Positions 11,951 to 23,222 are shown, counted from the stretch's first letter. The stretch is DNA of 64,000 bases from Tetraselmis striata (GCA_006384855.1 VCJN01002033.1:1-64000); one strand, 5' to 3'. The notes: generated from the sequence alone by a model not told the origin. Program-made: numbers and translations.

Positions 11951-12689
11951 GGCCATGCCCGCTGAGGCATGGCGCCCTGTCGAGGTCACTGCTCGTGGTC
12001 GCTCCCCCGTCATACCCATCGCGCTCGTGAGGCGGCTACTCCCGTGTCAGATGTTCCAGTGGACAACCCTTTTGCCCTGCTCCCCCCCCCCCCCCCCCCC
12101 GATGCTCTTTTTGTCCGTGGCGCTACGCGCGCGCGCGCGCCGATGCCGTCCTTGCTCCCACAATCTAGCTTCCGCCGTGCTGCCGCTGCACCTGTGCGCC
12201 AGCCGCGTGTCATCCGTCCTGCAGACCATGGTCACCGTCCGCTAACTGCAACCGCTCAGGAGGGGATGCTGGCCTTCCAGGCTGCTCGCCTGAAGCAACA
12301 ATCAACAAGCAGCAAGCTGAGGAGCCGTGCTCATCGGATGTCTCATGTCTCCAGCCGCACTCGGTTTGGCTGTATTTGCTCCAAGATCAACAAGCACAGC
12401 TCGCGCCGCAGCGTTGTCAACGTCAACTGCACTGGAGCGGCGTCGTGGACCAGCCTCCCGCGCCACTTGCCGTCCTTCTGCCATGCACCTACCGATGATG
12501 GCATTGCTTCTGTTGATGACACTGCCTCGGTCACATCACTGGAGCCCGATCCCTGCGACATCGACATCGGTGACATTGAGGACAGCAACCTCGACGCGAT
12601 CGACCAGCTGAGTGCGCGGATGGCATTTGAGGCTGAGATTGTCGCCCTTGGAGAGCCTGATCCGCTGCCCTCACTGCATCATGTCAAAG

Positions 12690-13640
12690 CTGATCAGGAG
12701 TTGCTGAGCTCTCGTGCAAGGCCGCTGCACTACCTCGGGCTATGCTCTGGCGGACTGTTCGCTGTCCTGCGTGGACTGTGTGAGGAGGGACACACCTTCA
12801 GCCTCATCACCCTCGTGGAGAACGATCAACGTGTCAGCGAGACGGCCATGCACGAGCTGTGGAAACTGCAGGCTGAATTTCCCAACTCGCTGTCCAAGCG
12901 GGCGGTGAAGTCTGCTGCGTTCCGAGTTGACTGCGACATCACCGAGCTGACTGAGGACTCCTTCAATCACCTTCCGCCTATGGACATCGTGGTGGCGTCA
13001 CCACCATGCCAACCGTTCTCAGCTGCCGGCAAGGGTCTGGGCATGCACGACCCTCGTGCACAGCCATTCTATGCGTCATGTCAGGTGATCAAGGATCTTC
13101 ATCGCCGGCAGCCTTACCGCAGCTGGATTATTGGGAACGTCGCTGGTGCTGCGTGGTTCCCGCGTCTGTCTGAGGCTCTTGGGGAGCCCATGCTGGCGCA
13201 TGAATTGGGGTCCTCTGCTCGTCGTGACACCCTGATTTGGACCAACGCGCAGTCCATTGAGTGCCTTCGCTCCCATTACCATGCGTCCATGCAACGCCCG
13301 CGGGAGGTGGGGGAACTGCTGGTCAAGCATGGGTTCTCACCTGCCTGGACGGCGCCACCTCATCTGCGCCACAACGTCTTTCCCAAGTTCGTCTCTCGTG
13401 TTGGTAGCTGGGCCTATCGCATGCATGGCCCCACCCCCGGCAAGGGCATGCTGCTCCACAATGGCGTGCCCGAAGAGCCCAACTGCGCCATCAAGTGTGT
13501 GGCGATGGGCCATGACCCTGGTGCCGCGGATCTGCCTGGCATCTCTCATGTCCTGCGACACCAGATCATTGGTAGGTGCGGGCATCGACATCAATGTCGG
13601 CAGATGGCTCGTCAAGGCGATCTGCGCAGCCAAGCCCCCT
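12690..13640 (+). pseudogene. C5-cytosine DNA methyltransferase domain embedded in the copia polyprotein
   Basis: The long frame 11969-13642 holds the ordered motifs of m5C methyltransferases. Motif I is YLGLCSGGLFAVLRGL at about 12733, the AdoMet-binding loop. Motif IV is ASPPCQPFSAAGKGLG at about 12996, with the catalytic PCQ cysteine kept. Motif VI is present as WIIGNVAGA at about 13123, where the conserved Glu of ENV has become Gly. A motif VIII-like ARRDTLIWTN lies near 13219. A motif X-like LRHQIIG continues as GIDINVGRWLVKAI only after a frameshift near 13570. The domain runs on towards the protease, so it was part of the element polyprotein, not a host gene caught between LTRs. Retrotransposon-borne methyltransferases have been reported in some algae and dinoflagellates; function in this copy is very unlikely given the lost Glu and the frameshift. 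Confidence 0.88.
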
Positions 13641-13654
13641 GAGTCAGCGCTGCC

Positions 13655-16600
13655 CAGCATCCATGACTTTCCCGAGTCCTGGGTGTTTGATACTGGTGCA
13701 ACCGCACACATGACTGCAAACCGAGCTGACTTCTCGGACTACAAGGTCATCTCCCGGCGCTGGATCGGTGGCATGGGGAGCACGCTATTGGCGTCGGTAC
13801 AATCCACATAACAGTTTGCGACGCTGACCAACTGACGCACTTCATCGAGGTGTGCAACGTGCTGCATGTGCCTGACCTGGCCGCGAAGTCCAACCACCAG
13901 ATTCTACGCCCGTTCAGCGCTAGCTCGGCGCGGGACACTGATGCGTCTCTGGAGGTCGTCTTCACGTCACGGGGAATTGTATGACCCTAGGAGGAGGCAC
14001 CCACGTACCCTTGGAGCCAGTTGGTCGGCTGTTCATTCTTCATTCGTCCATCCTGCGTGGTGCTCGACGCCCAGCAGCGCGATCGTCTTGCTCCCCGTCG
14101 CGCCATCGTCGCCAAGACCCACGCCCACCGCCGCCAAGCACCTTGCCCACGGCCCTTGCAGCCACCAGCAGTCGCGATGGCGTGTCAGCCAAGATGCCGT
14201 GGCATGCTCGCCTTGGCCATTTTGGTGAGACTGCGCTGGATGCAATGCTAGCCGGCCTGCCGTCCACTGGCGTCAGCCTGCGTCACTACGCGCTTCCGTT
14301 CTGCCACTCATGTGCTATGGTTAAGGCGACTGTTGCTCCCCTTCCCCGTCAGTGTGCCGAGAAGCCCACTGTGCCTGGATCGCTGACTGGCTGGGATTTC
14401 TGGGAGGTTTCAGGTTGTGAGTCCTTGCAAGGCCATACCTCCTGCTGTGGTGCGTTCGACTATGCCAGCTCGCTGGCGTGCCTCTTCTTCTGCCAGTCGC
14501 GATCCGCCGCAGTTGCGTGCCTGCGCGCGTACAACACCATGATGGTCAATTACGGCTTCAGGCTGGCTGCCCGTCGCCTGGACAACGACTCTGCCTTCCG
14601 CAGCGCGGCATTCGTTGCTGCGTGTGATTGGCTCCAGATCCGCCGCACCTATGCGGAGCCATACAGGCAGTTTCAGAATGGTCTATCTGAGCGCGCTTGG
14701 CGTACCCTCAGCCTGTGGTCCCGCTGCATGCTACTGCACGCCAGCCTCTCTAATGCCTACTGGGAGTTTGCCATGACAGTGGCGTTGGTGATGTCCCCGT
14801 GCGGATCATCACGGGCCGCATGCCTGGCCTCAGCTGTCTTCGCGTGTGTGGCTGCCCGGCGTACGTCCATGTACCACGCACTACTCGCCGCAAACTGGCC
14901 CCGTCTGCCCGACATGGCGTCTTCGTGGTGTATTCTGCTGACTCGCCAGCCTGGCTTGTCTACTTCCCCGACACGCGCACAGTTGTGGCCAGCCGGTCTG
15001 TCACCTTCAACGAGACGCAAGCTGCTCTGTTGATGCCTCCACGGCTCCTGAGGATTGGCATGTTGCCACCTAGGAGGGGAGTTTATCGCCTGCAGGTCAT
15101 CAACCGTCTTCCAGCTCAGGAGGGGCAGGCCCCAGCTCAGGAGGGGCAGGCCCTAGCTCACGAAAGGCAGGCCACAGCTCAGAAGGGGCAACACCTACCT
15201 CAGGAGGGGCAGTCTGCCCGTCATGCAACCGCCGCGTGCAGCCCACCAACATGCCGATGGAGTGGCGCCTGCGCGTGGCCTGCAACCTGGCCAGGTCCGA
15301 CAACGAGGACGACAGCGACATCGAGTCCACTGAGGAGTGGGATGCTCCAAGAGCAGTTGCACCCAACCGTGAGGTGACCCGCCACCGCAGGAGCTCGCGC
15401 CACAGCCAGCAACACCGGGCCGCACGCCTCAGCTCCCGACACCAGCAATTCCACCCCTGCGTCCAGGAGCAGCCGCAGCACCACCAGCAACAGCAGCAGT
15501 AACTGACTTCAGGCGGACGAGCAGAGCGAGGCAGCCATCGGCCTTGATCCGCGACTCTGGCATGTGGCACATCAATGCGAGGAGTTATGCTGCTGTGGTA
15601 TCGCAACTGGCTTCAACAATAGCGGGAGATCAGCAGGACTTCACTCGCAGCATTGACCCGGAGGACTAGGCGTGGCTGGCGGGGGAGTCATCGGGAGATC
15701 CACAGTCCTACATGGAGGCCATCATGGCCCCCGATCAGCTGAATGGATGGAGGCGATGCAGTCAGAATATAACTCACTTACCTCTCGCAAGACGTGAAGA
15801 CTGGGTACACTACCAGCCGGTCGCAAGGCAGTAGACTGCAAGTGGGTCGACAAGACCAAGCACTACTCAGATGACAGTGTTGCGAGATTCAAGGCGCGAC
15901 TCTGCGCCAAGGGGTTCACGCAGGTGGTTGGCATTGACTACAACAAAACGTTCGCGCCGACTGTAAAGTTCACCACGTTGTGTCTGACTTTCTCATTGGC
16001 GGCGTACCTCAGGCTCACGATCGAGCAGACTGATGTGGACTGCGCCTTCCTGTATGCCACGCTGTCTGAGGAGATGTACATGAGGCAGCCCCATGGCTTC
16101 GAGCAATATGGCCCCAGCGGCGAGAGACTGGTCTGCCGTCTGCAGAAGGCTGTCTACGGCCTGAAGCAGGCACCCCACAACTGGCACCGCTTGCTTCATG
16201 ATTTCATGTCATCACAGGGCTTCAGACACCTCAAGACAGACCCGGGAGCGTACGTGTTCACTGATGGCCAGATTTCAGCATTGTGGCGATGTATGTCGAC
16301 GTCCTCATCGTCAGCAACTCGCAGACCTGGATCGCAGCATTCAAGGCAGCACTCGGCACACGTTTTGACATCAAGGATCTAGGAGAGTGCACGCGGTTGC
16401 TTGGAGTCGCTGTGGAGTACAACCGAGGCGCCAGGACCATTCGGACCCATCAGTCCAAGTACATCATGGAGCTGCTGGACAGGTTTGGCATGGCTGACTG
16501 CAAGCCCACTGCCGTCCCCAGCACTGGCAACGACCCCCGCGAGTCGGCACCACTTGAGGACCCCGTCACGGACCGCTCCGTGGTGGGTGGTCTGCTATAC

Positions 16601-17268
16601 GCCGCTGTCTTCACGCGCCCTGACATCGCAAAATATGTCGGTCGACTGTGTCGATTTATGTCGGCGCCCACACGGGCGCACATGGAGGATGCCCAGCACG
16701 TCATGTGTTACATGAAGGGGACCCACCAGCGTGGCCTGACCTTTGGCGGCAAGCCTGACCTTGAGCTGCGAGGCTTCAGCGGCGCCAACTACCGGACAAA
16801 CTACCCCAGTCAGTGCAAGTCTACCAGTGGCTACGTCCCCTGTGCGGCGCTGCCATCAGCTGGCTGTTCAAGCTGCATGCGTTGGTCGCGCTGTCCACCG
16901 CAGAGTCGGAGTACATCGCGCTATGCATGACAGTGCAGGTGGCAGCATTTCTCAGGCAGATGCTGATGAAGCTCGGTTTTCCCCAAGATGGGACGGCCAC
17001 ACCAATCGGCGAAGACAACCAGGCATGCATTAAAATTGCTACCACCGATGTGACGTCAGCGAGAACTAAGCACCTGGACATCCGCCTTCACTTTGTGCGC
17101 GATACACATCGGGACAGGCGTGTCAACATTTTCTATGTCCCCACGGCTGACATGCTCGCTGACATGTTCACTAAGCCGCTGTCCAACCCTCAGTTTGAGA
17201 AGCTGTGCAGGCTGGTGATGAATTTAACTGAGGACGCTGATCAGAATATCAGCGAGGAGGGGTGTTGA
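13655..17268 (+). pseudogene. pol: copia Pol: protease, integrase, reverse transcriptase, RNase H (degenerate)
   Basis: The protease shows WVFDTGATAHMT at about 13680. The integrase has the pre-integrase HHCC segment (WHARLGH near 14200, FCHSCAMVKA near 14299). Its D,D-35-E core appears as GWDFWEV near 14390, RLDNDSAF near 14575 and QNGLSERAW near 14675. Reverse transcriptase blocks follow: GIDYNKTFAPTVK near 15930, QTDVDCAFLYATL near 16025, VYGLKQAPHNWH near 16150. The catalytic box at about 16290 reads YVDV where YVDD is required. RNase H blocks are STAESEYIAL near 16895, EDNQACIKI near 17010, TKHLDIR near 17070 and DMLADMFTKPL near 17150. Frameshifts occur near 13800, 14800, 15100-15900, 16280 and 16800. 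A run of four or five AGCTCAGGAGGGGCAGGCC-like repeats lies at 15110-15215 in the spacer between integrase and RT. Confidence 0.9.
15110..15215 (+). repeat. Short tandem repeat in the copia integrase-RT spacer
   Basis: Five imperfect units of about 21 nt follow the form CAGCTCAGGAGGGGCAGGCC, diverging to CTCACGAAAGGCAGG and CTCAGAAGGGGCAACACC. The unit length is divisible by three, so the array reads as a degenerate heptapeptide repeat (AQEGQAP-like) in a non-catalytic linker. Confidence 0.7.
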
Positions 17269-17690
17269 CAGAAGTCAATGGTCAAAGGTTTGACCAACTG
17301 TTACATGATGTTCCATTAATGTGACTTTCTAGTACCTAGTAGTACTTGATGCACTGGCTAAAGTATGGTAACAGGGGCAGGAACAGCCCCAGGGACCCCG
17401 AGTGGAGCTGGAAACTTCTAGCGCAGGCATGTCTTGAACATGCCTGCAGACCAACTTTCTCTAGAGACCTAGCTATCTGCTATCACGGCCTGGCAGCAAT
17501 GTAGGAGTTCTAGAGCCGCCGAAATGGCGGCTGAAGTAGCTTAATGTATGCAGTTTGGAGGATGCTGGACTGCAGCTCCTGGTGGTGGGGAGCTGCAGGC
17601 AGCAGCCAGTATAAATAATGCAAGAGACACTTGTAAGAAACAGAGTCTTGAGTGCCACCAAGCAGCCTGATACTTGCATACCTTTCAACA
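17263..17690 (+). repeat. 3' LTR of the copia element
   Basis: It begins TGTTGACAGAAG and ends CTTTCAACA, so the outer six bases TGTTGA/TCAACA are perfect inverted repeats. It matches 10203-10633. The purine-rich AGCGAGGAGGGG directly upstream is a plausible polypurine tract. The 5 nt after it, GGGGC, repeat the 5 nt before the 5' LTR. Confidence 0.93.
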
Positions 17691-17981
17691 GGGGCGGGGT
17701 GTTCACCTCACAGCGGGCAGCTCCGGAGGCACCACCACCGGTCAACGGTCGGTCGAAGGGGTGGGAACCGGGTTTGGGCGGGCAGATTGGGTGGGATGGC
17801 GGGTAGGCCCGGCATGCGTCATGGTTGTGACGAGTGATGTAAGTGGGCCGACAGAGCAATGTCGCGGGCCGGCAGAAGGGCTTGTTCGGGGCCCACTTGC
17901 TTGTAGTGTATACGAGGTAAAAAAAGGGGGTGGCGCGGGGCGCGGCGTGCGCTGTGCTTATCTTAATGTCTGCCCTGGTAG

Positions 17982-18224
17982 GTTGTGCCCACTGATGATG
18001 CATTGCGCCCATGGCGGGCAAGAAATCCAGAAGGAGGCCTCATTGATGCTGAGTCACAGACTGCGTACAACATAGTTTTGCCCCTATGCACAACCTGTGA
18101 GCGTGCCGGGTACCCGGTGCTCGCGACGAGCGCCAAGGCCAACTGTGCTGAGAAGCTGCATGCGCTAGATGATAGGCGGGCAGCATTGCGTAGCATGGGT
18201 GAGCAGAGGGCAGTAGAGCAGCTG
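17982..18224 (+). pseudogene. Terminal exon-like ORF cut by the gypsy LTR
   Basis: After an acceptor-like CCCTGGTAG the frame encodes VVPTDDALRPWRARNPEGG and LCTTCERAGYPVLATSAKA and runs to EQL followed by TAA. The LTR of the gypsy element starts at 18223 (TGTAAGC), so the last codon is completed and the stop is provided by LTR sequence. Past the far LTR, at 36025 onward, the bases ACAGCCACAGCAATAG would continue the frame for only a few codons. The C-X2-C pair and basic residues could be the end of a transposon protein. The family is not recognised. Confidence 0.4.
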
Positions 18225-18627
18225 TAAGCTTTAGGCGCGGGACTTCAACATAGGCAAGGAAAAGGTTTGCATCAACGGAAATTGTTACAATATGTCAAGG
18301 CATACACGGCTTTTGTACCACTATCCGTTTGGCATTCGGTTTGCATGTAGGCATTTAGGTTCATGCATGCAATCTAGGCTTGTTGTTGTCAGGGGATCCT
18401 CGGGTTGTCATGGATGGTGAAAGCATGGCATGTGGCGGGCATGTGGCAGACATGTGGTAAGCGTGTGGCAAGCATGTGACAGGCATGTGGCAAGCATATG
18501 TATGTGGGCTGATGAGCAGCTTGGTTGCGTGTTCTTGTGTTAGTATAAGGGAGTGAGTGGTGTGAGTATGACGGTACATATGTGTGGGTATAGGTATTCA
18601 GGTAGGGTTATGGTGGTAACCCTAACA
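18223..18627 (-). repeat. 3' LTR of the gypsy element
   Basis: In element orientation it starts TGTTAGGGTTACCACC and ends GCTTACA. A polypurine tract (GGGGGCCGGGATGGAA) lies immediately upstream in element orientation. It contains a run of GGCATGTGGCAAGCATGTG-like words (about 18424-18505) that is roughly 50 bp longer than in the other LTR. Confidence 0.88.
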
Positions 18628-18654
18628 TTCCATCCCGGCCCCCAAAAAGTAGCC

Positions 18655-21287
18655 CTACGGGATACGCAAAGGAAAGCGGGCGGGGTATTTCGCAGACACG
18701 ACACGATAATCAGGTTGTGTAAGCACAAGGCGGAGGGAAGGTGTGTAACGGGCATAGACATGCAGCATATCGACATTTTTGAGGTTGGCGTAGGGTTCCC
18801 ATGAGTCGTGGGAATCGTCGAAGCCGGACCACTGCACAAGAAAAACTAAGGCAGGGCCGCGGGCATGGTGTGGCGAGTGGTGGTCAATGCGGTGGTCGCG
18901 AATGGCATCGACGATGTATTCGTCTTGCGGGGGCTCAATGCGGCCAGGTATGCTATCGGCGGGAGTGTCTGGGGATTCACAGCGGAGCAGGCGAGGTATG
19001 TGGAACACGGGGTGGTAGGCCACGCCGGGGGGCAGGCGAAGTTGGTAGGTTTGCGAGGAAATTTTGCGGACGACGGGATACGGGCCGATGTAACTTTGGC
19101 GGAATTTGCGAACTGGTTGGTTGCGAAGCATGAGGTGTTGTGTGGAAAGTCACACTCTGTCGCCCTCGGTGAGTTCGTCGGGACGAGTTCTACGGTTGGC
19201 ATATGCTATTTGGTATGCGTCGGCGAGTTTTACTTCCTCTGTGATTACGGCATGGGTATGTTGTATCTGTGGAACGGTATGAATGTGATCCGCGGGGTCG
19301 CTCGGCCGGTTGAAACAAGAGGTTTGCGGGTGTTAGCGGGTTCATGCCGTAGCAGGCCTCGAACGGGGTGCGTTTAATGGCGGAGTGATAGGCGTTGATA
19401 TAGCTGAATTCGGCAAGAGGCAAATTATTGAGCCATTCAGTGTGGTTTTGGTGCACGAAAGAGCGGAGGATTTGTTCAATGGTGCGGTGCGTACGTTCGG
19501 TTTGTCCGTCCGTTTGGGGGTGTATGAGGAACTGATATTTAATTTTGTACGTAAAGATCGGAACATATTTTGCCAGAAGGTCGAGGTGAAGCGCGGGTCG
19601 CGGTCAAATATTATGGTGCGGCAAAGGCCGTGGTGGCGAAAAAATGTTATCGATAAACAAGCGGGCGAGTTGGGGGTGTCCATGTGAATACTGCATGGAA
19701 TGAAGTGGGCTTGTTTAGTAAAAGTGCAGACAAATGTGGCGATAGTGTCGAAGCCATTTCGCGTGGGGAGAACGGTGATAAAGTCCATGGAAATGACTTC
19801 CCAGGGTCGTGTGCCTTTGGGTAGAGGCGACAGAGAGCCTATGGGGCGCTGGGTGGGATTCTTTATGCGTTGGCAGGTCGGGCAGGTGCGGCAGTAATTT
19901 TTAATGGTTTTGCGCATTTGGGGCCACCAAAATGTTTTGGAGATGTTGGCGAGCGTGCGTTCTACATCGGGGTGGCCGGCTGCGTCGTGGAATTCTTGGA
20001 TAATTAAGTTAAGCAGGGGTTATCAGACGTTGGTAAGCAGACCTTATCAACTATCCAATACAAAATGTCGTTGGTATCGAACATAACGCCAATGGGAATG
20101 CGATTGCCATAATAAGTTGCGGCAGTTGTGTAGCCGTGGCGGATGCGAACAAGTAATTGTGGATTAACTTGCAGGTGGCACATGGTTGAGAAAAAAATCA
20201 TGCATGTCCTCCAGATCCTTATCAAGAAGTTGGGTGTCGTGTTCATTTAAGTCATGGCGCACGTCTGGACGGCGGGAGAAGACATCAGCTTCATTTTGAG
20301 ATCCTTTGCGATATATATAGGATTTGTAGGACGGGTTGACCTGTGCGGGCGTGATTAGCAAGGTATGGGGAAATGGCACTAAGCCATAGGGAGTGACGGC
20401 GGCCTAGCGCGGGTTGATCGGGTAAGTGGCGGAGTGTTGCGTGGTCGGTGATGACAGCTATGCGGCAACTGCCTTCGATATAGCAGCGCCATTCGTTTAA
20501 TACGCAGACCACACCCAAAAGTTTTTGATCATAGGTGGGGTATCGAGTATGGGCAGGTTGTAAAATTTTAGCGTAGGAAGCGCGCATGGTCGGAGGTGGC
20601 AGGTGGAGTCTTTATGCAGTAAGACTCCGCCCAGGGCATATTTTTGAAGCATCTGTTGAGACTACAAACTCGGCGTATGGGCATGTTTTAGGAGTCATTA
20701 AGACCGGGGCTGAACATAGTGATTGTTTAAGAGCATTAAAGGCGACATGCTCGCGTTCCCCCCACATATTGTTTTTGGTTTTGCGGCAAATATCATAGAG
20801 AGGGGCCGCCATGTGGGAATATTTGTTGACATATTTGCGAAAAAATTGCAGAATCCAAGGAACTTTTGTATTTGTTGTACGGTTTTAGGCGGGACCCAGT
20901 CGCGAGCTGCAGCAATTTTATTTTCGGAAGGACGTGTGCCATGTTGGCTGACCATATGACCTAAATATTCCAGGTCATTTTTGGCGAAGCAAGAAGCATT
21001 TAGGCAATCGCAGCCGTATGTCGTTATCGGCGAGGAGGTTGAGTGTGGCATCAAGATGTATCAAATGGTCATCGAGTGAGTTGCTGAAGACTAGTAAATT
21101 GTCAAGATAAACAAGGATAGATGTGTTTTTGTGCGGTTGAAGGACGTTATTCATCCACCGTTGGAACGCCGAGCGAAGGGGCATTAGACAGGCCGAATGG
21201 CATATTAACCAGAAATTCGAACTGGCCGAACTGAGTTTTAAATGCACGGCGTTCCTGAAACGCGAAAACGCGCTTTTTGTACGTCCT
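18655..21287 (-). pseudogene. pol: gypsy Pol, 3' part: end of RT, RNase H, integrase and chromodomain
   Basis: Reading leftwards on the minus strand, the RT resumes as AFKTQFGQFEFLV-MPFGLSNAP (about 21250-21170), then FQRWMNNVLQP and SILVYLDNLLVFS, where YLDN stands for the catalytic YLDD. RNase H-type blocks follow: STDASK near 20660 and YPTYDQKLLGVV near 20540 with VITDHATLRHL. Integrase has CRTCPTCQRIK near 19890, MDFITVLP near 19780 and FDRDPRFTS near 19600; the expected third acidic residue region is altered (KRTDKPN). The chromodomain is at about 18930-18770: EYIVDAIRDHRI, LVFLVQWSGFDDSHDSWEP. It probably directed integration into methylated-histone chromatin. Several frameshifts and stops. 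Confidence 0.88.
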
Positions 21288-21410
21288 TGTAGCACCACAC
21301 CCCCTATCAGCGGTGCTTGGCTACCACACGACCTCAGGGCATACCCAAAACCCTTGCGGACCTCGAATGTGACATGTACGGGTTAATGCGCGCTAGTACA
21401 TGCGGGCTAA

Positions 21411-21866
21411 GTGGCGGTGGTGCGCTCGGGAGGCGGCTGTGTGGGTGGGTCGGTGGACCTGATGTGGGTGGGCGCACGCGGCGGCATGGCGACGGCGGTA
21501 CTAGCAGCATACCTATCGCAGCCCGCCATGCTCGGCGACGAGCCAGACTCGCAACAACCCGCCGCTGCTAGCGGCGGCAAAGCTGCACGCGCATGCAAGC
21601 GGGGTAGATTTGGTAGCCGTCGGCGAGTGGAGGAGGCGGAGCAGCGCCAGACAACGGCGGAAGCCGCGGTTGCTCATCCGCAAAATGCCAACGAGCGAGC
21701 GGCGGCGGCGACACAACGGACAACAGCAGAGAACGTCTTGCTTCGCAACGACGGTGACATGCTCATCAAACGTGTTGACAAGCTAGACAAGAACGTAGCG
21801 TCGCTACAAGTCCAGCTTGAGGCGGCGCGGGTGCGCTCCCGGGCTAAGAAAGAGGCTGTAAAGTAG
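21411..21866 (+). CDS. Coiled-coil ORF, unrecognised
   Basis: Open from a valine/glycine-rich start through MATAVLAAYLSQPAMLGDEP (ATG at 21486). It then becomes rich in Glu, Gln, Arg and Lys: RRRVEEAEQRQTTAEAAVAH, and a heptad-like segment MLIKRVDKLDKNVASLQVQL near the C-terminus, ending KKEAVK. A 126-residue product from the ATG would be a small basic coiled-coil protein. It lies just inside the left end of the nested insert, so it may be an accessory ORF of that element. No family is recognised. Confidence 0.35.
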   Translation: MAVVRSGGGCVGGSVDLMWVGARGGMATAVLAAYLSQPAMLGDEPDSQQPAAASGGKAARACKRGRFGSRRRVEEAEQRQTTAEAAVAHPQNANERAAAATQRTTAENVLLRNDGDMLIKRVDKLDKNVASLQVQLEAARVRSRAKKEAVK

Positions 21867-22649
21867 ATTCGTGCGGCCGCCGGACATGCGGAGTGCGCAT
21901 GCGAAAAGCATGCAAAGGCTGTAACTCAACGCAAACTCTGCCAAGGCAGCCGTTCAGCGAGCAAAGGGAGTGTTTACCAACGGCAGCGAGGCTTCGAGTC
22001 GGGCTGGAGTGAAAGCTCGGGCCGCCATTAAGGAGCGGAAACTGTTGCGAGCCATGGCGTGGTGACAAAAAGGAGGACATGCATACCTATCAACTTGCGC
22101 CGTTCGGCCATGTCACAAATGCCGGCTGGCTTCATGTGCATCGAGCCAGAGGACATGATCGGGGACACCATGCATGCATGCATCCAGATACGTCCGCATG
22201 TCACTGTGAGATTCAGATGTGACGTAAATGTGCCCTACTGGTGACGAACGACGACATACGGGGACGATACGGGACGGACGAGGGACGTGGATTTCATACC
22301 CAGTAGCGACGACTATCGCGCGCGACCTGTAAAGTACTATATGAATTTCTCGTTTCCATAATTTCATCAAATTGATATGCGCACGCGGGCTCGCGTGTCG
22401 CCCTCCGACGCGGAGCACCCGGGCTAAGTACAGGCGGATGTACGCACTCATTGCACATCGCCGCACATCGCTGACCGCACATCGCTGACCGCTGACCCCG
22501 CGGTGTGCCGCGATGTGCGGCACGACGGGCGGAGGTGTGGGCGGATGTAGGTGGTACGGTAGGTGGTAGGCGGTAGGTGGTGTTCGTAGGTGCGCGTTTT
22601 AATGCAGCCGCCCTAACTGCTGATGATTGTGTAACGCCCCAGCACGCGC

Positions 22650-23222
22650 ATGAAGTATGGGGTCGCCTCACGGTCACCGCCGCTCACCGTTGAATCAAGC
22701 GCGGACAGCCGCGCACTCGCATCTGTGTTGCCTGCCGGTGGTGGGTTACATCCACCCCAACTCTCAACCCCCCCCCCCCCCCCCCCCCGCCCCTCGCGCG
22801 CGGCAGCAGGCATGCCGGCAAAGGGATGGATAGCGAGTGTGTCGAAGGATGGCGTGTACTCATGCAAGCACTGCCGGGGCAACGTGACGGGCACTTGTGA
22901 TAAGATGGCGCGAGAGCGGCACTTCCTAAAATTCCCGAACTGTAGCCACTCGTTGAAGCGTGCGGCTAAGTTGCGCCGCAAGGCCGCCTTATCACAAGCA
23001 GCAGCAGCAGGGGCGGCAGCAGCAGCAACAACAACAACAGGGGCGGCAGCAGGAGTAGCTGCAGCCGTCGGAAACGGCCCGCCGGCGCCGGTCTCGGACG
23101 ACGGCGGCTCGAAGGTGGACGATGTGATGGGCGTGGGGGAGGACCCCGTTGGCGAAGACGGTATGGACATCGACGCGCCTGCGTGGCCGCCGGCGGGCGT
23201 GGAACCCGCGATGAGGGCGTGA
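22650..23222 (+). CDS. BED-like zinc-finger ORF (transposon N-terminal domain)
   Basis: From an ATG at about 22812 (MPAKGWIASVSKDGVYSC) the frame gives a C-X2-C pair (CKHC) followed by CDKMARERHFLKFPNCSH, the spacing of a BED-type or hAT-like DNA-binding finger. An alanine-rich linker with CAG/CAA repeats (about 23000-23065) and an acidic tail (VGEDPVGEDGMDIDAP) follow. The upstream part over the C-run 22769-22789 encodes only polyproline. Its position before transposase-like exons suggests the DNA-binding N-terminus of a DNA transposon. Identification rests on spacing only. Confidence 0.4.
   Translation: MKYGVASRSPPLTVESSADSRALASVLPAGGGLHPPQLSTPPPPPPRPSRAAAGMPAKGWIASVSKDGVYSCKHCRGNVTGTCDKMARERHFLKFPNCSHSLKRAAKLRRKAALSQAAAAGAAAAATTTTGAAAGVAAAVGNGPPAPVSDDGGSKVDDVMGVGEDPVGEDGMDIDAPAWPPAGVEPAMRA

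Larger units (their letters stand above)
10203..17690 (+). mobile_element. Ty1/copia LTR retrotransposon carrying a DNA methyltransferase domain
   Basis: Two LTRs of about 430 bp (10203-10633 and 17263-17690) bound a 6.6-kb interior. Both are flanked by the same 5 nt, GGGGC (10198-10202 and 17691-17695), a perfect target-site duplication. The interior order is Gag with zinc knuckle, C5-cytosine methyltransferase, aspartic protease, integrase, reverse transcriptase, RNase H. Protease before integrase before RT is diagnostic for Ty1/copia. A purine-rich GAGGAGGGG abuts the 3' LTR. The reading frame is broken several times and key residues are lost, so this copy cannot be autonomous. The LTRs differ at perhaps 4-5 percent of positions, so insertion is not very recent. 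Confidence 0.93.

Noticed and set aside
10203..17690. Host methyltransferase gene captured by chance between LTRs
   Set aside because: The domain follows the Gag knuckle and leads into the protease in the normal element order, so it belongs to the polyprotein.
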